From positions 1 through 64,000 of the forward strand of contig NZ_JAUSPS010000074.1 in NCBI RefSeq assembly GCF_030652775.1: a DNA stretch of 64,000 nucleotides, read 5' to 3'. A program made the position numbers and the translations under genes. Shown here piece after piece: positions 16,710 to 25,985 of this stretch. The stretch's first letter is position 1, and the number at the start of each line of letters is the position of its first letter. This DNA is from Acetobacterium sp. GTDB taxonomy: Bacteria; Bacillota; Clostridia; Eubacteriales; Eubacteriaceae. The notes below the pieces were generated by a model. It searched no databases. It had not been told where the DNA came from and saw nothing but the letters and a program-made list of their open reading frames with translations.

Positions 16710-19700
16710 ATGTCAAAGGAGGAGCGAGTGGATACGGAAGAAAATTTTATTCAGGAGTTTAATGCTATTTCAGTTGGTGTGGTGGTGTTGGATGAAAATG
16801 CCAAAGTCACAAAAGTCAATGATCCCTTGTTGAACTATTTCAACCGAAAAAGAGCAGACTTTATTGGAAAACAGTTTGGCGATGCGGTTCAGTGTAAAAG
16901 TAGCCGTTTAAATAAACTGGGCTGCGGTTTTGATCCGTCCTGTGCGAGCTGTGAGCTGCGAAATGCCTTTTCAAAAGTTCTGGAATCAGAAGATGAACTG
17001 ATTAAAATAGAATTCCAAAAAAGTATTCTTGTGGATGATGAGGAAAATGACTATTGGTTCAGAGTCAGCATTGCGCCCCTGCTTCGAGAACATCAAAGAA
17101 ATGCGGTGGTGACTTTTGTGGATATCACCGAGCGAAAAAACCGAGAGCTGTCCCTGGAACAGTCCCGGGATTATTATTACCGGATGTTTGAAAACTTCCC
17201 CACCCTGATCTGGAAAACCGATCTGGAAGGAAATGTGGTTTACTTTAATCGCAGCTGGTCGCTGTTCACCGGCAAGCATAACGAAGACTATCTGGGGACA
17301 AAATGGCTGGATCTGATTCATCCCGAGGATCGGAAATTATATCTGGAAATGAAAAATAAGGCCTTTCGCAGTAAAAGATCTTTTAGTATTCAGTATCGAA
17401 TTCGTCATGACAGCGGCAATTATCGGTGGATTGAAGGGATCTATAGTCCATCCTTCGAGGTGGATGGAAGTTACGGCGGTTATATCGGCATGGGGATTGA
17501 TATTACTGATCGCAAAAGCCTGGAAGAAGGATTGATCCGCTATAAAATGCTGGCCGAAAAGGTTCGGGACACCATTGTTTTTGTGGAAATCAGCGGTAAA
17601 ATAATCGATGCCAATAATGCAGCCGTCGAGCTTTACGGATACAAACGCAGAGAATTGCTGAAACTTTCAGTTTTTGATTTGATCGAGGGCGGAAAATCAG
17701 TGGCCATTGAAGAAATGAAAACTGGGGATAAGGATGGGGTCTTTTTTGAAACCATTCATAAACGGAAAGATGGCAGACTGATTCCCGTTGAAGTCAGTGC
17801 TAAAACGACAAAAATCAATGAAAAACCGGTCATTATCTGCATCGTCCGGGATATCTCCGAACGGAAAAATTCTGAAAATGCCCTCATCGACAGCGAAGAA
17901 AAGTTTCGTCAGGTCTTTCATAATTCAACGGATGCTATTTTTGTCCAGGAAATAAAAGAGGATGGTAATAATGGCCGGCTCATTGAGGTTAATCAGACCG
18001 CTGGGGATATGTTTCATTACTCTTATGAGGAATTTTTCGAGTTTGAAGATCCGATTTTTAAAATCATTCAGTCTCCAGCTGATATGGAACGGCATTGTAA
18101 TGAGCTACGTGAAAAAGATTATATAACGTTACAGACCAAGGCGAAGCGAAAAGATGGGTCAATCCTACCGGTTGAGGTGGTCTGTAGTCATTGCTATTTA
18201 AACGAAAAAAAGATAGTGATTAACATTGTCCGGGATATTAGCGAACGCTTGGCAGTGGAGCAAGCCCTGAAACAGGCCAAGGAAGAAGCGGAAACGGCCA
18301 ATCAGGCCAAAAGCGAATTTCTAGCCAATATGAGTCATGAAATCAGAACCCCGTTAAATGGTATTGTGGGTATGGTCAATCTAATGCGTTTGTCTAGTTT
18401 GAATCAGGAACAGCAAGAGAATATCAAAATCATCAAAACCTGTGTCAATGCCCTGCTTAATGTGATCAATGACATCCTCGATTTTTCAAAAATGGAAGCC
18501 GGAAAAATGGAGATTAAAAAGAAAAATTGTGATATTAAAGCGTTGGTGGAGCACACGATCAAAGCCCAGTCCCCGGTGGCGGCCGGCAAAGGAATCGAAC
18601 TTAACTACGCTTTTTCAGCCATCGTGCCCCAATATGTCATGGGGGACTTCCATCGGATTCAGCAGATCCTTAACAACCTGATTAGCAACGCCATCAAGTT
18701 TACCGATACTGGCGAGGTTTGGGTCAAGGTTAAAAGCCTGGCGGCAACGGATAAACAGGTTGACCTGCTTTTTGTTGTTGAAGATACTGGGATCGGCATT
18801 GCTGAAGAAAATCGGAAACGGATTTTTGAAAGCTTCAGCCAAGTGGATGGTTCCTTCACCCGGCGCTTCGGCGGCACCGGTTTGGGACTTGCCATAACCA
18901 GACAATTAGTAGAACTGATGGGCGGAAAAATATGGGTGGAAAGTATCGAAGGACATGGCAGCCGCTTTTATTTTCAACTCACCTTTGACCTGGGTTTTGC
19001 TGAAGATAGCCAACCGGAAAAGTATCCTGACTATTTTAAGATCAGTCAGCAATATAGAATTCTGTTGACTGAAGACGACAAGGTCAATCAACTGGTTATT
19101 TCCCGAATGCTCAACGAATGCGGCTATCGAGTGGATATTGCTGGTAATGGTTATGAGGCAGTGGAGATGGTGCGGAAAAATATCTACGACATCATTCTGA
19201 TGGATATTCAAATGCCAGAAATGGATGGGATTGAAGCCACCAGGCGGATCCGTGAAGTTAATCAAGATATCCCGGTGCTGGCTATTACAGCTTATGCTCT
19301 CCACGGAGACCGGGAAAAATTCTTGTCCCAGGGAATGGATGGATACATCTCTAAACCGATCAAAGTGGAAAAGCTGTTAGAAGAAATTGAAAAATGCATC
19401 AGTCGTAAAAAAGAGGCAAGAAAGTCCGGAGATTTTGAAATGCATATTGACGTCAACGGAGAAATCATTATTAAGGAAAAGAACACATCCGATGATCTGA
19501 TCGGAAGGATCTATGATGAGGAAAAGGAAGAGCAACTGGCTGCGCTGATTAACGAATTAAACGATCAAGTGGTGGTTGGAAAACTGGAAGATTTTGAAAA
19601 ACTGGCCAATCAGATCAAGAAAATCGCAATTGCTCTGGACATTGAAGATTTAAAAGTGGTTGCCTTTAAAATCGAATTGGATATTAGACGGGGAAATTTT

Positions 19701-19766
19701 GAAGCAGCAGCCGAAAAGGTCAATCAGATTAATCATATTTACTCCGTCTACAAGAAAACAGTATAA
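16710..19766 (+). CDS. Hybrid histidine kinase with four PAS domains and an HPt-like tail
   Basis: A 1018-residue soluble sensor kinase; no membrane segment is seen. Order: PAS1 (about 10-145) containing the cysteine cluster LGCGFDPSCASCELR, PAS2 (150-275), PAS3 (280-395), PAS4 (395-525), HisKA with His543 in NMSHEIRTPLNG, HATPase (655-770), a receiver with Asp832 in LMDIQMP, and a tail of about 90 residues. The tail resembles an HPt domain (ANQIKKIA...LELDIRRGNF pattern), but the phospho-His position is Asn967, so it should not pass phosphate on. The Cys cluster in PAS1 suggests a redox or metal input. It sits in the che operon just before a single-domain receiver, its likely partner. Confidence 0.9.
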   Translation: MSKEERVDTEENFIQEFNAISVGVVVLDENAKVTKVNDPLLNYFNRKRADFIGKQFGDAVQCKSSRLNKLGCGFDPSCASCELRNAFSKVLESEDELIKIEFQKSILVDDEENDYWFRVSIAPLLREHQRNAVVTFVDITERKNRELSLEQSRDYYYRMFENFPTLIWKTDLEGNVVYFNRSWSLFTGKHNEDYLGTKWLDLIHPEDRKLYLEMKNKAFRSKRSFSIQYRIRHDSGNYRWIEGIYSPSFEVDGSYGGYIGMGIDITDRKSLEEGLIRYKMLAEKVRDTIVFVEISGKIIDANNAAVELYGYKRRELLKLSVFDLIEGGKSVAIEEMKTGDKDGVFFETIHKRKDGRLIPVEVSAKTTKINEKPVIICIVRDISERKNSENALIDSEEKFRQVFHNSTDAIFVQEIKEDGNNGRLIEVNQTAGDMFHYSYEEFFEFEDPIFKIIQSPADMERHCNELREKDYITLQTKAKRKDGSILPVEVVCSHCYLNEKKIVINIVRDISERLAVEQALKQAKEEAETANQAKSEFLANMSHEIRTPLNGIVGMVNLMRLSSLNQEQQENIKIIKTCVNALLNVINDILDFSKMEAGKMEIKKKNCDIKALVEHTIKAQSPVAAGKGIELNYAFSAIVPQYVMGDFHRIQQILNNLISNAIKFTDTGEVWVKVKSLAATDKQVDLLFVVEDTGIGIAEENRKRIFESFSQVDGSFTRRFGGTGLGLAITRQLVELMGGKIWVESIEGHGSRFYFQLTFDLGFAEDSQPEKYPDYFKISQQYRILLTEDDKVNQLVISRMLNECGYRVDIAGNGYEAVEMVRKNIYDIILMDIQMPEMDGIEATRRIREVNQDIPVLAITAYALHGDREKFLSQGMDGYISKPIKVEKLLEEIEKCISRKKEARKSGDFEMHIDVNGEIIIKEKNTSDDLIGRIYDEEKEEQLAALINELNDQVVVGKLEDFEKLANQIKKIAIALDIEDLKVVAFKIELDIRRGNFEAAAEKVNQINHIYSVYKKTV

Positions 19767-19840
19767 TTTGGATTAAAGACGCTCAACAAAATAATTGGCC
19801 AGATAAAACAAATTTAGAAAAAGGAAAGGTTAGGAATAAA

Positions 19841-20245
19841 ATGAAAATATTAATTGTGGAAGATGACATGGTAAGCCGACGTTTTTTAGGGAAATTTTTA
19901 GCCCAATATGGAGAATGTGATATTGTGGTGGATGGGATGGAGGCTTTGGATGCCTATCTTATTGCCATTAAAGAAGAAGATCCCTATGATCTGATCTGCC
20001 TGGATATTATGATGCCAAAGGTCGATGGGGTCAAGGTGCTTAAAGCAATCCGGGATTTTGAAGTGCAACGGGGAATCCTGGCCGAAAACAAGGTGAAGAT
20101 CATTATTATCACCGCTTTGGCCGATACCGAGTTTGTCAATACCGCCTTCGATCTGGGTTGTGAGGCATATGCCGCTAAACCAGTTGATACTGATAAACTG
20201 GTTGAAGTCATGAATAAACTGGGTGTGATCAAAGTCGATCAGTAA
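19841..20245 (+). CDS. Single-domain response regulator (CheY-like)
   Basis: A 134-residue stand-alone receiver: acid pocket EDD near residues 7-9, phospho-acceptor Asp in LICLDIMMPKVDG, switch Thr in IIITALAD and Lys in AAKPVD are all present. There is no output domain, so it acts by protein contact like CheY, or as a phosphate shuttle between CheA or the hybrid kinase and the HD-GYP protein encoded 24 nt downstream. AAAGGAAAGG lies upstream of the ATG. Confidence 0.92.
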   Translation: MKILIVEDDMVSRRFLGKFLAQYGECDIVVDGMEALDAYLIAIKEEDPYDLICLDIMMPKVDGVKVLKAIRDFEVQRGILAENKVKIIIITALADTEFVNTAFDLGCEAYAAKPVDTDKLVEVMNKLGVIKVDQ

Positions 20246-20269
20246 AAACAAAAAAAATGGGGTGAAATA

Positions 20270-21103
20270 ATGGGAATTTTAGAAGATCACATTAATAATT
20301 ATACACGGTTTGAACAGCCTGCTGGTCAAACAATGCATCACGATAGTAAACGAAAAAAAACGGGATATTCGCTGTCTCATTATCTGTGTGATCTTAACGA
20401 AAAAATGACCGAACAGCTCAACCGCAAGATGTTGGTGGAACTGAAAAATAACCTGAGTAATGTGTTGTTTCAGGAAGAGTATACCTACACCCATGTGACC
20501 CAGTTTCTGGCTCACATGTATGAAAGCATTGAAGGTAATCCGATCATTCTTAGAGCCCTGGATCAGATCAAAAAAATGGACGAATACACCTTTGCTCATA
20601 GTGTCAATACCGCTTTTTATTCAATGTTCATCGCCATGTGGATGGGTTTGGCAGAACAGGATATCATCAATGCTACCCAGGCAGGATTTCTCCATGATAT
20701 CGGTAAGATTTATATTCCGGCAGCGATCTTAAATAAACCGGGTACCTTATCCCAACAGGAATATGAAATCATCCAACTTCATCCCCTTTACGGCTATTCG
20801 CTGCTCAGCGAATTCAGTGCATTCAATCTTGAGGTCAAACGGGCAGTTCTGTTTCATCATGAGCGGGTCGATGCCAAAGGCTATCCGCTGTGTGCGACCG
20901 ACGATTATGTCGGACTTTTACCAAAAATCATTGCGGTCGCCGATGTCTATGATGCCATGACCACCAATCGGATTTATAAAAAAGGGAAAACCGCTCTGGA
21001 AGCCATTGACTATCTGAGTCATCAGGGACGGAGCCAACTGGACAACCGGGTATTGTATCATTTTCTGAATAATATCCCGGTTTATGATTTTAAGGCATCG
21101 TGA
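20270..21103 (+). CDS. HD-GYP domain protein, probable c-di-GMP phosphodiesterase
   Basis: A 277-residue protein. The C-terminal HD-GYP domain has HDIGKIYIP, HPLYGYSLL, HHERVDAKGYP (usual form HHERxDGxGYP, here Ala for Gly) and IIAVADVYDAMTTNRIY. The first 95 residues have no known domain. It should hydrolyse cyclic di-GMP, linking the che-type operon to second-messenger output rather than, or as well as, flagella. It is the last gene of the operon, ended by a terminator. Confidence 0.9.
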   Translation: MGILEDHINNYTRFEQPAGQTMHHDSKRKKTGYSLSHYLCDLNEKMTEQLNRKMLVELKNNLSNVLFQEEYTYTHVTQFLAHMYESIEGNPIILRALDQIKKMDEYTFAHSVNTAFYSMFIAMWMGLAEQDIINATQAGFLHDIGKIYIPAAILNKPGTLSQQEYEIIQLHPLYGYSLLSEFSAFNLEVKRAVLFHHERVDAKGYPLCATDDYVGLLPKIIAVADVYDAMTTNRIYKKGKTALEAIDYLSHQGRSQLDNRVLYHFLNNIPVYDFKAS

Positions 21104-21125
21104 CAATAAAAAAATACTGTTTATT

Positions 21126-21166
21126 AGCAGCTATATCAGGGTAATCTCTGGGATAGCTGCTTTTTT
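21126..21166 (+). terminator. Terminator of the TetR-che-HD-GYP operon
   Basis: The stem AGCAGCTAT (21126-21134) with ATAGCTGCT (21153-21161) is followed by TTTTTT. The loop is long (18 nt). Confidence 0.82.
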
Positions 21167-21217
21167 ATTCCACTGTGGATTTTTGATGCATCCGGTTGGC
21201 GGATCTTCACAAATAGC

Positions 21218-21287
21218 TTGACAAGAATGCATGGCTGGTATAATATAATTATATGCTTATGTAAGCATATAATTATATTATACCAGC
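21218..21287 (+). promoter_or_regulatory. Promoter with a 54-bp perfect palindrome ahead of the permease operon
   Basis: TTGACA at 21218-21223, then TATAAT at 21239-21244 (15-bp spacer). From 21234 to 21287 the DNA is a perfect inverted repeat: 26-bp arms around a central TG, starting GCTGGTATAAT and ending ATTATACCAGC, with the core TGCTTA-TG-TAAGCA. The palindrome covers the -10 box, so it is a likely operator for a dimeric repressor of the ArsR/SmtB type. On RNA it would make a very long hairpin. Confidence 0.8.
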
Positions 21288-21399
21288 AGCTAGTTATAGA
21301 TCAAAACAGAAACGATGGCAATCTATGATGGTTGGATCAATGCTGTCAGCATCCTTCGATTCAGTTATAAAATTAATAAATAAGTTAGGAGACAATATC

Positions 21400-22404
21400 A
21401 TGTTTGTATTTGAATGGTTAAATAATCAATTACTGAAAATGGAGTGGCTTAATTATTTAGTCGCTCAACTGGTAGAAAATGTATTCGGGTTGGATACGCA
21501 GAGTAAACTGGGGGGGAGCTTACAGTTTTTTATATATGATGTCATTAAAATTTTTATTCTCTTGTCCGTTCTGATTTTTCTGATTTCTTATATTCAAAGC
21601 TTTTTTCCGCCGGAACGAACCCGAAAAATACTGGGTAATTTCAAAGGTATTTCGGCTAACATATTAGGGGCTTTGCTGGGAACCATCACACCGTTTTGCT
21701 CCTGTTCATCGATCCCTCTTTTTATTGGATTTACCAGTGCTGGGTTGCCCATCGGCGTAACCTTTTCATTTCTGATTTCATCACCCCTGGTTGATCTGGC
21801 TTCGGTTATTCTATTGGCTAGCATCTTTAACTGGCAAATTGCCATTGCCTATGTCGTTGTCGGTTTGATACTGGCAGTGCTTGGCGGAACCATCATCGGC
21901 AAAGCAAAGCTTGAAGACTACGTGGAACCCTTTGTTTACAGCAATAAGATGATTGAAATGGATCAGGAATCCTTGACCATTAGCGATCGTATCAGTTTTG
22001 CCAAAGATCAGGTTCTCGAGATTGTCCAAAAAGTGTGGCTATACATCTTGATTGGGGTTGGAATCGGCGCCGTTATTCATAATTGGATACCTGAAGAAAT
22101 TATCTCAGCGGTGCTTGGACAAGATAAGTGGTACTCGGTGCTAATTGCAACATTAGTCGGAGTCCCGATGTATGCGGATATATTTGGAACCCTTCCCATC
22201 GCTGAAGCATTGGTTTCTAAAGGTGCTGGTCTCGGCACTGTCTTAGCATTTATGATGGCAGTTACAGCATTGTCCTTACCATCATTGATCATGCTAAAAA
22301 AAGTGGTCAAGACAAAGCTGCTGGTTATTTTTATGGGAATCGTAACGACTGGGATTTTGATTATCGGCTTCGGTTTTAATGCCTTTAGTTATCTGCTTTT
22401 GTAA
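21400..22404 (+). CDS. DUF318/ArsP-type permease
   Basis: A membrane protein of 334 residues from the ATG at 21400, with about eight hydrophobic segments. The family signature TPFCSCSSIP in the first half and the matched GVPMYADIFGTLPIAEALVSKG in the second half identify PF03773 permeases, a family that includes ArsP, the exporter of trivalent organoarsenicals. Substrate is inferred only from neighbours (arsC, arsR, arsA, arsD within 17 kb). The start at 21400 has TTAGGAG 7 nt upstream. An in-frame ATG at 21325 lies nearer the operator palindrome and has no ribosome binding site. First gene of a seven-gene operon. Confidence 0.85.
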   Translation: MFVFEWLNNQLLKMEWLNYLVAQLVENVFGLDTQSKLGGSLQFFIYDVIKIFILLSVLIFLISYIQSFFPPERTRKILGNFKGISANILGALLGTITPFCSCSSIPLFIGFTSAGLPIGVTFSFLISSPLVDLASVILLASIFNWQIAIAYVVVGLILAVLGGTIIGKAKLEDYVEPFVYSNKMIEMDQESLTISDRISFAKDQVLEIVQKVWLYILIGVGIGAVIHNWIPEEIISAVLGQDKWYSVLIATLVGVPMYADIFGTLPIAEALVSKGAGLGTVLAFMMAVTALSLPSLIMLKKVVKTKLLVIFMGIVTTGILIIGFGFNAFSYLLL

Positions 22405-22434
22405 GAAAATTGACATATTTGAAAGAAGGAAAAA

Positions 22435-23616
22435 ATGAAAAATAAAAATAAAATGATTGCCATACTTGGTTTAATGGCCTTTTTGGCAAATGGGGATAAT
22501 TATGCTGCTGCCCCATTGATTATCAATATTGCTGCGGATCTTAACTTAACAGTTAGCGTGGCAGCAATGTCGGTAACCGCCTATATGCTTGCTTTTGGGG
22601 TCTTTACTTTGTTATTCGGCCCTCTTTCGGATCGCTTCGGTAAGGTGAAAATTATCAATATTGCGGCAATCGGAACGGCGATTTTCAGTGTCTTGGGAGC
22701 CTTTTCCTTCAATCTGCCATCGCTGATTTTCTTTCGAGCCATGAATGGCGCTTTCGGAGCTGGGATTTTTCCGGTAACCTTGGCGCTGGTGGGTCAGAGT
22801 TTTGATGATCAAAACCGTCAAAAGGCAATTGCCAAAGTAATGGGGCTGATGTTTCTGGGCGGAGCGACAGCAACCATTATTGGCGGGGCACTGGCGTATT
22901 TTGGTTCCTGGCGTCTTGTTTATCTGGCGTACGGGATTGCGGAATTCATCATTGCCATGATTATGCTAAAAACGTTAGAGCGTGATCAACCAGTGGTTGA
23001 ACAGCTTAATATTTTTGAAGCCTATAAGGAACCGCTGTCGAATTTTCGTTTTATGAGACTGGTTATAACAATTTTCTTTGTGGGATTTAGTGTGTTTGGT
23101 AGTTTTACCTATTCCGGTAAACTGATTCAAACTGTAACGGGGTATAATCTGCTAGTCGTTGGTCTTATTCTCTCACTGTTTGGTGTGGGTACAGTTGTTG
23201 GCGGCCGCATTGCCCCTGCTTTGCGGAAAAAATTAAAAAACGGATTTCTTGTTTCGGCAGGTGTCATTGGTGGTATTTCTTTATTAAGTATGGCTTTTTT
23301 CACGAATGCATGGCTATTGTCGCTGGCTTTGTTTGGCTTTGGGATAGCATTTATTTTTCTCCAGTCGACACTGATTACGACAGTTCAGGAGAAGCTTCCT
23401 AAACGACGGGGAACAGCGATGTCGCTGGCATCATTTAACATGTTTGTTGGTGGTGCGGTTGGTACCAGTATTAATGCAATGGTCATAGAAACAGGAAGTT
23501 TAGCAACAATCTATATCAGTTCCGCAGTCATTCTGTTTTTAGTCAGCATGGTTGCAGCCTTATTTATTTCACAGGTTGAAGTACAAAAGCGACAAGGCTC
23601 TTTTGAAGAAAACTAA
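22435..23616 (+). CDS. MFS transporter
   Basis: A 393-residue major facilitator protein with twelve predicted membrane helices. The loop 2-3 motif FGPLSDRFGKVK is the MFS signature A. RAMNGAFGAGIFPVTLAL resembles helix 4-5 of DHA1 drug/H+ antiporters. It is likely an exporter; the substrate cannot be told. It lies 30 nt after the permease gene with GAAAGAAGG upstream, in the same operon. Confidence 0.88.
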   Translation: MKNKNKMIAILGLMAFLANGDNYAAAPLIINIAADLNLTVSVAAMSVTAYMLAFGVFTLLFGPLSDRFGKVKIINIAAIGTAIFSVLGAFSFNLPSLIFFRAMNGAFGAGIFPVTLALVGQSFDDQNRQKAIAKVMGLMFLGGATATIIGGALAYFGSWRLVYLAYGIAEFIIAMIMLKTLERDQPVVEQLNIFEAYKEPLSNFRFMRLVITIFFVGFSVFGSFTYSGKLIQTVTGYNLLVVGLILSLFGVGTVVGGRIAPALRKKLKNGFLVSAGVIGGISLLSMAFFTNAWLLSLALFGFGIAFIFLQSTLITTVQEKLPKRRGTAMSLASFNMFVGGAVGTSINAMVIETGSLATIYISSAVILFLVSMVAALFISQVEVQKRQGSFEEN

Positions 23617-23692
23617 AGAATAGGCAGCTAAGCGAGTGCTGATATGAAAAAATACAACGCTAAAAAATTAATGAAAGAGACGTGAGACATAT

Positions 23693-24613
23693 ATGGAAGA
23701 TAATCATGACTATGATCACGAAAAGCATGTGCATACGCATGATCATTCCAATCTATCCGGGAAAAAAATATTTTGGGTGACGATATTAAATGCGATTATT
23801 ACCGTGACTGAAATCATCGGCGGTATTCTTTCTGGGAGTTTAGCATTACTGTCTGATGCATTACATAACTTAAGTGATACGATTGCCATTGCCCTTTCAT
23901 ATTTTGCCAATCGCTTCGCTCAAAAACCGCGCGATGAAAAGCGAACCTATGGATATAAGCGCGCCGAAATACTGGCGGCCTTAGTGAATTCGACCGTATT
24001 GCTGGCTTTATCCGTTTTATTGATTATCGAAGCCATCAAACGATGGCAGTCACCAGAGACCATCAATGGGTTAATGATGATTATTGTTGCCCTTGTGGGA
24101 CTGATCGCTAATTTTATTTCAGTGTTTTTATTGGAAAAAGATTCGCACAATAATTTAAATATCAAATCAAGTTATTTACACTTAATCAGTGACACGGTTT
24201 CATCGATTGGCGTACTAATTGGGGGCGTTGTGATACAGTTATGGGGCATTATTTGGATTGATCCGTTGATCACAGCTCTGATTTCGATCTATATTATTCG
24301 GGAAACCTGGCAGATTATTAAAAAAACGGTCAACATTTTGATGCAGTCATCGGCACCTTTGGATTACGAATCCATTAAAACAGAAATTGAAAAAATAGAA
24401 AAAGTTAAAAATATTCATCATGTCCATACCTGGATGTCTGATGAGAAGACCGTTTACTTTGAAGCCCATATCGAAATGGAAGATATGCCATTATCTGAGG
24501 TTTGTCTAGTTACTGATAAAATTGAGCATTTACTTAAAGAAAAAGAAGGTATCTATCATGTGACACTACAAGCGGAGGTCGATAAATGCTGTGATAAGCA
24601 GCTGTTTAAATAA
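23693..24613 (+). CDS. CDF-family metal cation exporter (CzcD/ZitB type)
   Basis: A 306-residue cation diffusion facilitator that exports Zn2+ or similar divalent metals against protons. The His-rich N terminus (residues 3-20, many His/Asp) is followed by six membrane helices. The metal-site motifs are LLSDALHNLSDT in TM2 and HLISDTVSS in TM5, and the C-terminal cytoplasmic domain has HHVHTWMSDEKTVYFEAHIEM. The Cys pair KCCDKQ near the C terminus may bind metal. Third gene of the permease operon. Confidence 0.93.
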   Translation: MEDNHDYDHEKHVHTHDHSNLSGKKIFWVTILNAIITVTEIIGGILSGSLALLSDALHNLSDTIAIALSYFANRFAQKPRDEKRTYGYKRAEILAALVNSTVLLALSVLLIIEAIKRWQSPETINGLMMIIVALVGLIANFISVFLLEKDSHNNLNIKSSYLHLISDTVSSIGVLIGGVVIQLWGIIWIDPLITALISIYIIRETWQIIKKTVNILMQSSAPLDYESIKTEIEKIEKVKNIHHVHTWMSDEKTVYFEAHIEMEDMPLSEVCLVTDKIEHLLKEKEGIYHVTLQAEVDKCCDKQLFK

Positions 24614-24651
24614 GCAAAAGATTTAATTCATAATAATAGGGGGAAACGTGG

Positions 24652-25188
24652 TTGAAAGATGGTAAAAATAGATTATTAAAAATACTGATACCCATTATAA
24701 TTGTATGTGTGATTGGTGGGGTGTGGTTATTAAAAAACACGCAAGGTTCTGAAACTGAACAAGGTACACGGATGAGTAGTAACAATCCGGATTTTGCACT
24801 CCAGGTAACGGATGAGCTGGATCTTGATCAACTTAAATCCTATGGGTTGCCGATTGTTATTGATTTTGGAGCAGATTCCTGTGTGCCCTGCAAACAGATG
24901 GCACCAGTTCTAGAAGCTATGAATGAAGAATATCAGGGAAAAGTAATTATCAAGTTTGTGGATATCAGGAAATACCAGGAGCTGGCGCAAGGGTTTCCGA
25001 TTAGTCTGATTCCAACGCAAATATTCATTGGCGCTGATGGTAAGCCTTTTAATCCCGAAAATCTCACTGCGTTTTCGTTGAATCAGTATGTCACAAAAGA
25101 TACCAATGAACTGGTCTTTACAACCCATGAAGGCGGGCTAAATAAAGAAGACTTTCTAAAAATATTTAAGGCCATGGGGGTTCAGTAG
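24652..25188 (+). CDS. Membrane-anchored thioredoxin-like protein
   Basis: A 178-residue protein. An N-terminal membrane anchor (about residues 8-25) is followed by a thioredoxin domain with the active site DSCVPCKQMAP. It is likely extracytoplasmic and kept reduced by the CcdA-type protein encoded next. The start is TTG at 24652, supported by AGGGGG about 8 nt upstream; a nearby GTG is out of frame. It overlaps the next gene by one base (TAGTG). Confidence 0.87.
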   Translation: MKDGKNRLLKILIPIIIVCVIGGVWLLKNTQGSETEQGTRMSSNNPDFALQVTDELDLDQLKSYGLPIVIDFGADSCVPCKQMAPVLEAMNEEYQGKVIIKFVDIRKYQELAQGFPISLIPTQIFIGADGKPFNPENLTAFSLNQYVTKDTNELVFTTHEGGLNKEDFLKIFKAMGVQ

Positions 25189-25889
25189 TGGAAGCTGTGA
25201 TTAATCAGGGGTTAACTGCACTTTCAGAAATGATCGCTGGCAATATCTGGATGGCGCCGCTGTTTGCCTTGATTGCGGGCGTCCTCACTGCGTTTACACC
25301 CTGTTCGTTATCCAGTATACCACTGGTGATTGGTTATGTGGGGGGAACTGCCCAAAGAGAGACAAAAAAAGCCTTTAGACTTTCACTGGTGTTTTCCCTT
25401 GGTATGGCCGTAACCTTCACGACTTTGGGTGTTCTGGCATCGCTGTTGGGTCAATTGATGCAGGGAATCGGAACCTGGTGGTACATTCTACTGGGTGTTC
25501 TGATGGTGCTGATGGCCCTGCAAACCTGGGAAATATTTAATTTTATTCCGGCAACAAACGCTTTGAGTAAAAGTACTAAACGGGGTTATATCGGGGCATT
25601 TCTGGCCGGTATTCTGGGCGGTCTCTTTTCATCCCCCTGTGCGACGCCGGTGCTGATTGTATTGTTGGCGATGGTTGCCAACGAAGGCAATCTGATCTGG
25701 GGCATCCTGCTGTTGCTGCTTTATTCGCTTGGGCACAGCATTTTGGTTTTAGCAGCGGGAACATCCATCGGTTTTGTCCAAAAAATTTCGGCCAGTGATC
25801 AATATGGAAAGGCCAGCACCATTTTGAAAATCGTGATGGGTGGGATAATTCTTTTACTGGCATTTTATATGTTTTATCTAGGTTTTTAG
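25188..25889 (+). CDS. ccdA: CcdA/DsbD-type transmembrane thiol transporter
   Basis: A 233-residue membrane protein with six predicted helices and two Pro-Cys motifs, FTPCSLSSIP and SSPCATPV, which form the redox pair that carries electrons from cytoplasmic thioredoxin to extracytoplasmic thiol proteins. It starts with GTG overlapping the stop of the thioredoxin-like gene, so the two are translated together and very likely work as a pair. No cytochrome c genes are nearby, which argues for a general thiol-reducing role rather than heme attachment. Confidence 0.9.
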   Translation: MEAVINQGLTALSEMIAGNIWMAPLFALIAGVLTAFTPCSLSSIPLVIGYVGGTAQRETKKAFRLSLVFSLGMAVTFTTLGVLASLLGQLMQGIGTWWYILLGVLMVLMALQTWEIFNFIPATNALSKSTKRGYIGAFLAGILGGLFSSPCATPVLIVLLAMVANEGNLIWGILLLLLYSLGHSILVLAAGTSIGFVQKISASDQYGKASTILKIVMGGIILLLAFYMFYLGF

Positions 25890-25985
25890 TACAAGTCTTT
25901 CTTTATTATGGGATACATGGTTATTATTTCGATGGATCGGGTAATAAAAAAGTAATGTTTTGTAAATTTACAAAGGAGGAAGCTC

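Noticed and set aside
21325-21399. Upstream ATG as the start of the permease
   Set aside because: No ribosome binding site, and the added 25 residues are not membrane-like as in the family; the ATG at 21400 has TTAGGAG in place.
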